Shown here: one piece after another, positions 26,144 to 34,051 of the stretch | Position numbering within the stretch: position 1 is the stretch's first letter | How the letters are laid out: the number at the start of each line of letters is the position of its first letter | Program-made: the position numbers and the translations under genes | NCBI GenBank assembly: GCA_024638505.1 | Contig: JAHEKE010000146.1 | Location: forward strand, 1 to 43,306 | DNA length: 43,306 nt | Direction: 5' to 3' | Source of the DNA: Gammaproteobacteria bacterium | GTDB lineage: Bacteria; Pseudomonadota; Gammaproteobacteria; Arenicellales; JAANXG01 | Notes under the pieces: model-generated | What the model saw: only the letters and a program-made list of their open reading frames with translations | Databases searched by the model: none | What the model was told of the DNA's origin: nothing

Positions 26144-26668
26144 ATGCACCACCTCAAACTCGCACTATTTGTTGTTTTACCCCTGACCTTTTGCCCAGCA
26201 TACGGATCGGACTACGACGCCTTTTTAGGTGAATACGAGGGGACCTACGTCTCAGAAAAAGGCGAAAAGCACAACCGTGATTTGAGCGTTCAGATCACGG
26301 AAGTGGATGATGGCTTCAATGTAACCTGGACAACCACGACCTTCAAAAAAGATACGCCAAAAGAAAAAACATACAGCATTGATTTTCTTGAAACCGATCG
26401 CGACCACATCTACGAAGCGGCGCAGAAGAAGAATCTGTTCGGCGGTCGAGACCCCCTCGACCCAATGAAAGGCGACCCATATTTCTGGGCCAGGATAGAG
26501 GGCAATAAGCTTACGGTGTTCGCCATGATTGTTACCGATGACGGCGGTTACGAAATGCAGACTTTCGACCGGGAATTACAGGAAGATAAAACCCTGCTGT
26601 TGCGCTTTCACCGGGTAAGAGATGGAGAGGTTCTAAAAACCATCGAAGCAACGTTAATCAGAAAGTAA
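26144..26668 (+). CDS. Secreted/periplasmic protein, unknown function
   Basis: The 174-residue protein has a Sec signal peptide (hydrophobic LALFVVLPLTFCPAYG, cleavage probably after Gly21). A mature domain of alternating short strands follows (YEGTYVSEKG, LSVQITEVDDGFNVTWTTTT). The 'YEG-Y' opening and the repeated beta-hairpin pattern suggest a small barrel, as in lipocalin-like or DUF-type periplasmic proteins, but I cannot name the family. Ribosome site AAAGAG. It stands alone, convergent with the ureidoglycolate-lyase-type gene. Confidence 0.7.
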   Translation: MHHLKLALFVVLPLTFCPAYGSDYDAFLGEYEGTYVSEKGEKHNRDLSVQITEVDDGFNVTWTTTTFKKDTPKEKTYSIDFLETDRDHIYEAAQKKNLFGGRDPLDPMKGDPYFWARIEGNKLTVFAMIVTDDGGYEMQTFDRELQEDKTLLLRFHRVRDGEVLKTIEATLIRK

Positions 26669-26728
26669 ATAAAAAACGGGTGCGATAACGCGTCGGACGG
26701 GGGATTGTGCAGGCAGCAACGCGACTAG

Positions 26729-27409
26729 TTATTCATCCAGCTGGGCCTTACTCAACGGCGCACCAACGTAACAACCAAACTCCCGGCTAAAATCGACGCT
26801 TACTCGAGCATGCACTTTACCCTGCTTATCGAAGAAACGATGTTTGTCTTTTATCGGAAAAACCGCTTCATGCCATACGCCGGGATTAATGTACAAGCCG
26901 CGCGCTCCGTCAAACCAAAATGCGGTAAAGTCATCCGGCCTAACATCGTCCCCCGGGAGCGCCAGCGGCGCCACGAAGGGCCCGACGTCCAGTGGGAAAA
27001 ACAGCTGACCCCCGTCGGGGTGATAGTTGGCATGCCACAGTAAAACCCTGTCCCGCTGCAAAGGCGTCGGCTCAGTTGCGGCATATTGCGGTTCACAACT
27101 CCAGCCCAGTACATATTTGTTTTGGCAGACGACCGATGTGTTGTGTGCATGCAGCGCGTGATCCTGCCAGTAAAAATCGAAAACTCCCTCCGTCGTGCCG
27201 CCCTGATCTCCTGTATCAGGATCGACCGGACGCCAGCCCTGAGCCGGCCAGCGAACGATCTCTATGGCGCAAGTCTCCGGTGCATCAACCAGTCTGCCAA
27301 AACCCTGCAGGTTTTCGTTGGTCGCCTCAATTAGCGGTATTTTGTGCACCGGCAGGATCGGCATATCGCTGGCACTGGGAGCAAGATTAGGCGCACCGGC
27401 TTCGTTCAT
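26729..27409 (-). CDS. Ureidoglycolate lyase (AllA) family protein
   Basis: The 226-residue product starts at ATG 27409 after AAGG with seven bases between; the longer frame to 27526 has no support. Family features are PLIEATNENLQGFGRLV at the start and, near the C-terminal half, VGPFVAPLALPGDD and RGLYINPGVWHEAVFPI, where the barrel binds its substrate. AllA turns ureidoglycolate into glyoxylate and urea. This protein is some 60 residues longer than E. coli AllA, like many environmental relatives, and there are no allantoin genes nearby. The specific reaction is therefore uncertain. Confidence 0.8.
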   Translation of the reverse strand: MNEAGAPNLAPSASDMPILPVHKIPLIEATNENLQGFGRLVDAPETCAIEIVRWPAQGWRPVDPDTGDQGGTTEGVFDFYWQDHALHAHNTSVVCQNKYVLGWSCEPQYAATEPTPLQRDRVLLWHANYHPDGGQLFFPLDVGPFVAPLALPGDDVRPDDFTAFWFDGARGLYINPGVWHEAVFPIKDKHRFFDKQGKVHARVSVDFSREFGCYVGAPLSKAQLDE

Positions 27410-27654
27410 GAGTTTACCTTGAAGCTGTAACGAATCGTGAAAGAGTAACACACCTGGATAACACGCGACCATGCGTTCAAGCCGGTCCGGCACCATCGCC
27501 GATAGCGCCCATCGGGTGCACCGCAAAAAGCCGCAAAATGGCGGTTAGTAACGCTATGCGCGATCCGCTTCAGCTCTCTGGCAAGCGCGTTTTACCGTCG
27601 CTTGTTTTTTCGGTAAGCTAGGGATGCGTCAATCGCCTGTGGGGGGCTATTGTA

Positions 27655-27966
27655 ATGCTCGAAGCTGCAACATGGACTATCGGTTTTCTCCTGGTCCTGC
27701 TCTTGACCTGGTTCGTTGGCAAATACTACGCAGAAAAAATGGCTGCTAGAAAAATAGCGCAACATCGGCTGGCAAAAGGCAGAGAGGAGTACAGCGCGGG
27801 TTTAAAAGATGTTTATAGCAGCGCCGCGCACACGCAGGCCGGCAAAAAGCTTACGCACCAAGGGAAAACCACCGGGCTTCGTCTTGCGGCAAAAAACGGA
27901 AAACTGATAGACCCAGAGGACAGCGTACCGACTTCACCGCAGTCCCTGAATAAGGCGTCAAAATAG
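27655..27966 (+). CDS. Small membrane-anchored protein (paralogue of next gene)
   Basis: The 103-residue protein has one N-terminal membrane helix (TIGFLLVLLLTWFVGKYYA, about 8-26), then a basic cytoplasmic-type tail rich in Lys, Ala and Gly. FVGKYYAEKMAARKI at the membrane edge matches FAGRYFSERNAVQRV in the next protein, so the two share an origin. A GGGGGG run serves as ribosome site. No function is known. Confidence 0.6.
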   Translation: MLEAATWTIGFLLVLLLTWFVGKYYAEKMAARKIAQHRLAKGREEYSAGLKDVYSSAAHTQAGKKLTHQGKTTGLRLAAKNGKLIDPEDSVPTSPQSLNKASK

Positions 27967-28075
27967 AGCTTGCTCAGACGGCACCGCGAACGCACCCTGC
28001 GACGCGCGAATTCGTTCCTTTGGCCAATTTATGGTCTAAACTGTAAAGCATGTCGTTAAATTTCGGGGTGTGCTC

Positions 28076-28321
28076 ATGTTTGAGGCTGGCCTCCTGTTCG
28101 CGGGCTTTGTCTTACTTTTTGTAATTACCTGGTTTGCCGGTCGATATTTCTCGGAGAGAAACGCCGTGCAACGGGTATTGAAGCGTCGCGGCTATGGTTA
28201 CGCTCAGTCGATAGACGGTGTAAACGAACCCAGACTTGAGCCTTACCTCACGCCAGCCGCCCGCCGATCTGCGCAAGCGGAGCACGACCATGCTGCAGAG
28301 AGGTTAAAGCGGGCCTGCTAG
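28076..28321 (+). CDS. Small membrane-anchored protein (paralogue of previous gene)
   Basis: The 81-residue product starts at ATG 28076, with GGGG seven bases upstream; a GTG two codons earlier is less likely. One N-terminal helix (LLFAGFVLLFVITWFAGRYF) is followed by a basic, helical tail (RVLKRRGYGYAQ, ARRSAQAEHDHAAERLKR). It resembles the upstream gene through the helix and the next 12 residues. Function unknown. Confidence 0.6.
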   Translation: MFEAGLLFAGFVLLFVITWFAGRYFSERNAVQRVLKRRGYGYAQSIDGVNEPRLEPYLTPAARRSAQAEHDHAAERLKRAC

Positions 28322-28390
28322 GCGTTAACTCTGCGCCTTTCCCAGCTGGCGAAGCCAGGATTGCAGTGAAAAGAGGTACAAACCTCAGTC

Positions 28391-28549
28391 ATGCTTGAAA
28401 CCATCAGCGTTCTACTAGGTGCCGGCTCCGCGATATACCTGATCGCTCTCACCATTGTTCTATGCGTCGGCGTCATCAAATTGATGCGCGGATGGAGAAA
28501 CAGTGATGCTCAAGGGGCGATCAGCCAGGGGCAGACTCCGGAAGAATGA
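28391..28549 (+). CDS. 52-residue single-helix membrane peptide
   Basis: The frame MLETISVLLGAGSAIYLIALTIVLCVGVIKLMRGWRN... is a hydrophobic helix with a positive inside edge and a polar tail, the third small membrane protein in a row. Just before it lies the hairpin GAGGT-ACAA-ACCTC (28373-28386), in which the only ribosome-site-like sequence is paired; that site is also far (13-16 bases) from the ATG. Translation is therefore uncertain, or controlled by the hairpin. Confidence 0.45.
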   Translation: MLETISVLLGAGSAIYLIALTIVLCVGVIKLMRGWRNSDAQGAISQGQTPEE

Positions 28550-28572
28550 TGCGTGGATATATCTGTGCAGCA

Positions 28573-29781
28573 TCACTCTGTACTGCGCGCCTTGCTTTCT
28601 TTATTCAGCCTGGCCAATCCCTGTTCGAGGTCAGTGATTAAATCTTGCGTATTTTCCAGGCCGACATGCACCCGCAGCAGCGGGCCTTCCCTCGGCCACG
28701 GTGCGGCTGTTCGCAGCTTTTGCGGATAAGCGGGCATCAGCAGACTCTCGAATCCGCCCCAGCTTGCCCCCATGGCAAAGACCTGCAGTCCATCAAGCAG
28801 GGCTGCCACCGCATGCCGCGGAAAGTTTTTAAGGACGACGCCAAACAGGCTGGAGGCACCCAGAAAATCCCGCCGCCAAATGTCATGACCAGGGCAGTCT
28901 GGCAAAGCCGGATGTAATACCCGCGCTACCTCGGGCCGTTGCTGCAACCACTTGGCAACGGCGAGACCCTGCTTTTCATGCTGGCGCAGCCGAGTAGGCA
29001 GGGTACGGAGTCCACGCAGCACCATATAGGTGTCATCCGGGCCGGCGCACTGACCGAAGGCCAACGCGGTTTGCCGCAGCGGAGCGTAGCATTCCTCCGT
29101 AGTGGTAATCAGGCCTGACATAACGTCTGAGTGGCCAGCGATGTACTTGGTACCGGCGTGAATGCAGACATCTACTCCAATCTCGAACGCCTTAAAATAA
29201 ACCGGCGTGGCCCAGGTATTGTCGAGTAACACTTTCAAACCCTTTTCATGCGCCGCCCGGACCAGAGCCGGGACATCCTGCACTTCAAAAGTCAGGGATC
29301 CAGGTGACTCGAGATAAATGATCCTGGTGTTCGGCTTAATCAGACCTTCAATGCCGACGGCAAGCATCGGGTCATAGTAAGTGACATCGACACCTAAACC
29401 GGACAGCACGTTGTCGCAGAATACTCGACTTGGCTCGTAGGCAGAATCAACCATCAGCACGTGATCGCCGGACTTGACGAAGGCCAAAATGGCCATGGCC
29501 ACGGCGGCCAAACCCGAAGGTAACACGATGCAGCCGTAGCTTCCCTCCAGTTCGGTCATCGCCTGTTCAAGCGCGAAAGTCGTCGGTGTGCCCCCGAGGC
29601 CATACACTACCTGGCCCGGCTGATCCCGATTGTTTATCCGTCCGTCAAATTCTTCCAGCGTTGGGAATACGATAGTCGATGCATGATAGACAGGCGGATT
29701 GACTACACCGTGGTTTTCCAGGGGCCGTCTTCCCGCGTGGGTGGCGATAGTTTCGTCGTGTTTTTTATCTTTTCTTACCAT
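28573..29781 (-). CDS. metC: Cystathionine beta-lyase (Cys/Met metabolism PLP enzyme)
   Basis: The 402-residue protein has the full trans-sulfuration fold: PVYHASTIVFPT near the start, YGLGGTPTT (phosphate-binding Tyr), SGLAAVAMAIL, the PLP Asp in LLDNTWATP and the Schiff-base Lys212 in HAGTKYIAGHSD. Sequence details (SWGGFESLLMP near 340-350) favour MetC over gamma-synthase. It splits cystathionine to homocysteine, pyruvate and ammonia. It is divergent from the hydrolase gene and not linked to other methionine genes. Confidence 0.9.
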   Translation of the reverse strand: MVRKDKKHDETIATHAGRRPLENHGVVNPPVYHASTIVFPTLEEFDGRINNRDQPGQVVYGLGGTPTTFALEQAMTELEGSYGCIVLPSGLAAVAMAILAFVKSGDHVLMVDSAYEPSRVFCDNVLSGLGVDVTYYDPMLAVGIEGLIKPNTRIIYLESPGSLTFEVQDVPALVRAAHEKGLKVLLDNTWATPVYFKAFEIGVDVCIHAGTKYIAGHSDVMSGLITTTEECYAPLRQTALAFGQCAGPDDTYMVLRGLRTLPTRLRQHEKQGLAVAKWLQQRPEVARVLHPALPDCPGHDIWRRDFLGASSLFGVVLKNFPRHAVAALLDGLQVFAMGASWGGFESLLMPAYPQKLRTAAPWPREGPLLRVHVGLENTQDLITDLEQGLARLNKESKARSTE

Positions 29782-29836
29782 TGTCCAGATACAGTTTTAG
29801 GCAAAGCTGTCTAGCAGAAGTGAAAATTTTTACGGT

Positions 29837-29842
29837 TATAAT
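29837..29842 (+). promoter_or_regulatory. Candidate -10 element before the hydrolase gene
   Basis: TATAAT lies 43 bases before the hydrolase start within an A+T-rich stretch of the metC-hydrolase divergent gap. The matching -35 region is poor, so only the -10 is supported. Confidence 0.3.
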
Positions 29843-29884
29843 CATCCAACGAAAACATCAGACTACCGCCGTTAAGCATCAAGC

Positions 29885-31363
29885 ATGAACTACCAAATGC
29901 GCAACATTATAAGGCACGTTCTGTTTGCAATAACTTACGGCGTGCTGATTGCGCTGCTGATCGGTATTGGCCTGTATATTTATCTGCTGGAATCCAGACC
30001 AGACCTCAAGGTTTGGCACACCGCCGAACTCGATCAGGAGTTTAGTGCGGATCGGATCGGAGAGGTGCCTGATCTTGCCGCTTACCTGGCGTTGGAAGAA
30101 CGGCTTATGCAGCAGGTCAAGCACCGGGTGTACGACCGTATCTCGTCCGGCGATCAGCGCATGATTATCCGCTATCACCAGGGCAGCCTTACCGATCCGG
30201 CAGCACAGCGGATAAACTGGAATCGGACCTTCGAGCTTATTCCGCAGCAGCCGATAGCTGGCGCGTTGCTTATTCACGGTTTATCCGACTCCCCCTACAG
30301 CATGCGCGCCATCGCCGAAATACTGCATCGGCACAACGTTCTGGCGCTGGGCATGAGAATGCCCGGGCATGGCACAGCACCTGCCAGCCTGGTCGATGTA
30401 CAGTGGCAGGATTTCGCAGCGGCAGTACGAATTGGTCTCAAGCATCTGCAGACTCAAATCGACAACGGTCCGGTTTACATTATCGGTTACTCCAATGGCG
30501 CCGCCCTCGCCATAGAATATGCACTGCTGCCGCTTGAGGGAATTATGCTGCCCCAGGTGGATGCGCTGGTGCTGCTGTCGCCAGCTATTGGCGTTACTCC
30601 CGTCGCTGCTCTCGCCCGCTGGCAAGGACGGCTGGGCAGGCTGATCGGTCTTGACAAGCTGGCGTGGAGTTCTATCCAGCTCGAGTTTGATCCGTACAAA
30701 TACAATTCTTTCTCGGTCAATGCTGGAGATCAGATTTACCAGCTGACAAATGCCATAGAACAGCGCATCAACAACCTGTCTACCGGTCATGGCTTGAAGC
30801 ACTTTCCCCGGACCATCGCTTTCCAGTCGATAGTAGACGCAACGGTACCGACCCAGGCCCTTCTAGATAGATTGTTCATGAAGCTTGAGCCGGAGGGGCA
30901 TGAGCTTGTGCTTTTTGATCTCAACCGGTACACCGAGGCTGAGCCGCTGCTGCGCAGTGACCCGGCAACCCTTATTGACAGCTTGCTTGAAAATCCATCT
31001 CTGCCTTTCGATCTGTCAATCATCACCAACGTCAACGATACAACAGAGAAAATAATGGCTCGCCAAAAGATCGCCCTCACCCCGGTTGTCCGCGACCAGG
31101 TCCTCGGATTATCCTGGCCCAAGGGAGTCTTTTCACTGTCACACGTGGCGGTGCCGTTTACACCCAATGATCCTCTTTACGGCGCGATTAATGATCCATT
31201 TGATGACGCTATTACCCTGGGTGCAGTATCGATACGAGGAGAAAGAGACTTGTTACAGATACCCGACGGTTATTTCCTTAGACTGCGGCACAATCCGTTC
31301 TTTGACTACATGATTGAACGTATGCTTCGGTTTCTGCGTTTAGACACGCCCGCGCAGAACTGA
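29885..31363 (+). CDS. Membrane-anchored alpha/beta hydrolase (monoacylglycerol lipase-like)
   Basis: The 492-residue protein has one N-terminal membrane helix (ITYGVLIALLIGIGLYIYLL, about 16-35), then a hydrolase domain. The oxyanion region is LLIHGLSDSPYS (about 128-139) and the nucleophile Ser203 is in the elbow GYSNGAA. A His near the C-terminal side (FSLSHVAVPF) is a fitting third member of the triad. MPGHGT near 159-164 is typical of Hydrolase_4/lysophospholipase relatives. It probably acts on lipids or esters from the inner membrane, facing outward. The ribosome site is weak. Confidence 0.8.
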   Translation: MNYQMRNIIRHVLFAITYGVLIALLIGIGLYIYLLESRPDLKVWHTAELDQEFSADRIGEVPDLAAYLALEERLMQQVKHRVYDRISSGDQRMIIRYHQGSLTDPAAQRINWNRTFELIPQQPIAGALLIHGLSDSPYSMRAIAEILHRHNVLALGMRMPGHGTAPASLVDVQWQDFAAAVRIGLKHLQTQIDNGPVYIIGYSNGAALAIEYALLPLEGIMLPQVDALVLLSPAIGVTPVAALARWQGRLGRLIGLDKLAWSSIQLEFDPYKYNSFSVNAGDQIYQLTNAIEQRINNLSTGHGLKHFPRTIAFQSIVDATVPTQALLDRLFMKLEPEGHELVLFDLNRYTEAEPLLRSDPATLIDSLLENPSLPFDLSIITNVNDTTEKIMARQKIALTPVVRDQVLGLSWPKGVFSLSHVAVPFTPNDPLYGAINDPFDDAITLGAVSIRGERDLLQIPDGYFLRLRHNPFFDYMIERMLRFLRLDTPAQN

Positions 31364-31536
31364 GTGCAACGGTTCGACACTCAGTTGACGATAGCGAGCG
31401 CAACAACACTGCCGGCTCGGCAACTCCTGCCGCAGATAGTACCGGCACGTTGGCAAAAACGAATTTAACACAAGACAGGACCAGTCACAGCCAATAAAAT
31501 CCACACAAAGCAAACTGAGATAAGAGGAGAGAGGAA

Positions 31537-31914
31537 TTGGACAAAGCACTTTTCGAAAGAGGGCTCGCCGCGCGCACGTCCGTACTGGGCGAGGATTATG
31601 TCAATAACGCGCTGCGCGCAGCAGATGATTTTAACCGTGAGTTTCAGGAGCTGGTTACCGAATACTGCTGGGGTTTGTGCTGGGGAGACGACACGCTGGA
31701 CAAAAAGCAGAGAAGCCTGCTGAATCTGGGCATGATCGCCGCGCTCAATCGTATGCATGAATGGGAAGTACACTTCCGCGGAGCCATAACCAACGGACTC
31801 ACGCAAGCAGAGCTGAGGGCCATACTGCATCAAATCACTATCTATTGTGGCGTACCCGTTGGCGTTGAGTGTTTTCGCATCGCGCGTAAGGTCCTGGCGG
31901 AGTTGGAAGCATAG
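31537..31914 (+). CDS. Carboxymuconolactone decarboxylase (PcaC) family protein
   Basis: The 125-residue protein begins at TTG, directly after AGAGGAGAGAGGAA, which decides the start. RGLAARTSVLGEDYV, LDKKQRSLLNLGMIAAL, HEWEVHFRGAITNGLT and VECFRIARKVL follow PcaC and related decarboxylase-like proteins, with His79 as the likely catalytic base. Cys residues in EYCWGLCWG are unusual for PcaC but reminiscent of AhpD-type relatives. No other protocatechuate genes are near, so the true substrate is open. The next gene, a quinone-oxidoreductase-like enzyme, follows after 72 bases. Confidence 0.82.
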   Translation: MDKALFERGLAARTSVLGEDYVNNALRAADDFNREFQELVTEYCWGLCWGDDTLDKKQRSLLNLGMIAALNRMHEWEVHFRGAITNGLTQAELRAILHQITIYCGVPVGVECFRIARKVLAELEA

Positions 31915-31986
31915 CGTGCCGCAAGCCGGGCGGAGCAAGTCGTAACCGCCTTACCGTCCACGCCATCACCTGCAGAGTATTTACCC

Positions 31987-33090
31987 ATGACTATCCCCAC
32001 TACGATGCGAGGCGTCCATCTGACCGGTAATGGCGGCCTGGATAAACTCGAGTACAGACAAAACATTCCGGTTCCCATTCCGCAGGATGACGAGGTATTG
32101 ATCCAGGTGGGAGCGTGCGGTATGAACAATACTGACATCAACACTCGCACCGCCTGGTATAGCAAGTCAGTGACATCGGCCACCGCTCAGGGCGGCGAGG
32201 ATGGTTTTGATCAAGCGCAGCGTGATGACTCTACCTGGGGAGGACCTGGTTTAACCTTTCCCCGGATTCAGGGAGCAGATATCACCGGCCGCATCGTGGC
32301 GGCAGGGAAAAGTGTAAGTGACCGCAGAGTGGGCGAGCGCGTCCTGGTAGATCCCTGGATGCGTAATCCGACGGAGCCGGAAAACAGGGCGCTGGTCGGT
32401 TACCTGGGCAGCGAACGGGATGGTGGTTACGCCGAGTATGCGACCGTACCCAGCGTCAATGCATTCAAAATAGAAACCTCGATGAACGATAGCGAGCTGG
32501 CTACATTTCCCTGTTCATACTCGACCGGTGAGTACATGCTCACCCGGGCGCGCCTGGCTGAGCATGAGAGCGTATTGATAACCGGCGCTTCAGGCGGCGT
32601 CGGCTCTGCTCTGGTGCAGCTGGCTAAACTGCGGGGGGCGCACGTCATCGCCATAGCCAGCCACAACAAAATGCACGCGGTCCGTGATCTTGGTGCGGAC
32701 AGCGTCGTAGACAGGGGTGGGAATAACATCGAGTGTGCAGTCCGCGACGCCGCACCAGACGGCTGCGTTCACGTTGTGGCTGACATCGTGGGAGGTAAAA
32801 ACTTCCCGCTGCTTCTGGAAATTCTGCAGCGTGGCGGCCGCTACGTCACCTCGGGCGCTATAGCAGGACCCATGGTTGAACTGGATCTGCGCACGCTCTA
32901 CCTCAAGGATCTGGAGCTATGGGGGGCGACCGTCATGCCGCAGTCGATTTTCCCGCACCTGGTAAGCCTTATCGAGCAAGCGAAACTCAAAGCGCTGGTG
33001 GCCAAGACCTTTCCTCTGCAGCAGATGCAAACCGCGCAAAAAGAATTTCTTGAAAAAAAACATGTCGGCAACTTTGTAATCATGCCGTAA
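31987..33090 (+). CDS. MDR-family NAD(P)H quinone oxidoreductase/zinc-free alcohol dehydrogenase
   Basis: The 367-residue protein has the medium-chain dehydrogenase fold: the N-terminal catalytic domain with GACGMNNTDINTR (about 42-54) and IQGADITGRIVAAG, and a nucleotide-binding domain with LITGASGGVGSALVQLAK (about 197-214). The four cysteines of the structural zinc are absent, which favours the quinone reductase (Zta/QOR-like) branch. It reduces enals, quinones or related compounds with NADPH. It lies in line with the PcaC-like gene, and the two may be expressed together. Confidence 0.85.
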   Translation: MTIPTTMRGVHLTGNGGLDKLEYRQNIPVPIPQDDEVLIQVGACGMNNTDINTRTAWYSKSVTSATAQGGEDGFDQAQRDDSTWGGPGLTFPRIQGADITGRIVAAGKSVSDRRVGERVLVDPWMRNPTEPENRALVGYLGSERDGGYAEYATVPSVNAFKIETSMNDSELATFPCSYSTGEYMLTRARLAEHESVLITGASGGVGSALVQLAKLRGAHVIAIASHNKMHAVRDLGADSVVDRGGNNIECAVRDAAPDGCVHVVADIVGGKNFPLLLEILQRGGRYVTSGAIAGPMVELDLRTLYLKDLELWGATVMPQSIFPHLVSLIEQAKLKALVAKTFPLQQMQTAQKEFLEKKHVGNFVIMP

Positions 33091-33139
33091 AAACCAATAC
33101 CTGATGCCCAAGCTATATGCCGGCGCCCTCAACAACTAG

Positions 33140-34051
33140 TTGCTTCGACAGAAAGTGGAGAATACCAAGCATAGATTATGGTGGGGCAGCCTGGCCGCAC
33201 TGCTTTCTTCCGTTACTTTCTCAATGAATGTAACTTTAGCCGGCTTGGCCTATGAGTACGGAGCAAACATACATGCCCTAAACCTGACGCGGGCGGTGCT
33301 GTTCTGGCTATGCCTTTTAGCAATCATTCAGTACCAGCGCCTATCACTTGTGGTGTCCAACAAAACTTTTGCGGCCTGCATCGTACTCGGCGTACTGCTG
33401 GGTGCGGAGATGTATGTCTTACTGGGTGCGATCCTTTTTATTCCGGTCGCCCTGGCTATTGTCATAATGTATACCTACCCGCTAATGATCGCGCTCTACG
33501 ACTGGGGTTCCGGCAGAGCTCCCTTCTCTTATCTGCAGCTATTACTGATGGTGGCAATATTTTCAGGATTGTACATGGCACTGTCCGTGACGACCGGCGT
33601 GGTCGACATTACTGGGGTGGCACTCGCTTTCACTGCAGCAGCAATACTCGCTACGCTGCTGATACTGAGTGAACGTACTTTGAAACATCACCATAACAGC
33701 GTGATTATGTTTTACATGCTGAGCACTACTTGCATCGGCGTGATAGCACTGTGCCTGACTATCGCACCTCTGCACTGGCCCTTGGGTACAATCGGGTGGC
33801 TGGCGTTTTGGGCCAGCAGCGGTGCTTATGTGCTGGCAACCTTTCTGCTGTTTACCGCCGTCCACATCATCGGACCGCTGCGCACCGCAATCATTGACAA
33901 CACTGCCCCGGTGTGGGCGGTGTTATTCGGATTCGCCCTGCTGGGTCAAGTGCTGTCCGCGCTGCAAACCGTCGGTGTGGTGACTGTGGTAGCTGGCGTG
34001 CTGCTGATACAGTGGACTCGCCCATCAACGGCCCATCAGGCTACCCCCTAA
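33140..34051 (+). CDS. DMT superfamily transporter (EamA family)
   Basis: The 303-residue protein has ten hydrophobic helices in two EamA repeats of five. Polar features include NLTRAVLFW in helix two and, in the second repeat, PLRTAIIDNTAPVWAVL, the family's usual conserved end. These exporters or importers handle amino acids, nucleotides or other metabolites. The start is TTG 33140 with no good ribosome site; GTG 33155 is possible. Its 3' end overlaps the convergent FAD/GcvT oxidase by 11 bases. Confidence 0.82.
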   Translation: MLRQKVENTKHRLWWGSLAALLSSVTFSMNVTLAGLAYEYGANIHALNLTRAVLFWLCLLAIIQYQRLSLVVSNKTFAACIVLGVLLGAEMYVLLGAILFIPVALAIVIMYTYPLMIALYDWGSGRAPFSYLQLLLMVAIFSGLYMALSVTTGVVDITGVALAFTAAAILATLLILSERTLKHHHNSVIMFYMLSTTCIGVIALCLTIAPLHWPLGTIGWLAFWASSGAYVLATFLLFTAVHIIGPLRTAIIDNTAPVWAVLFGFALLGQVLSALQTVGVVTVVAGVLLIQWTRPSTAHQATP

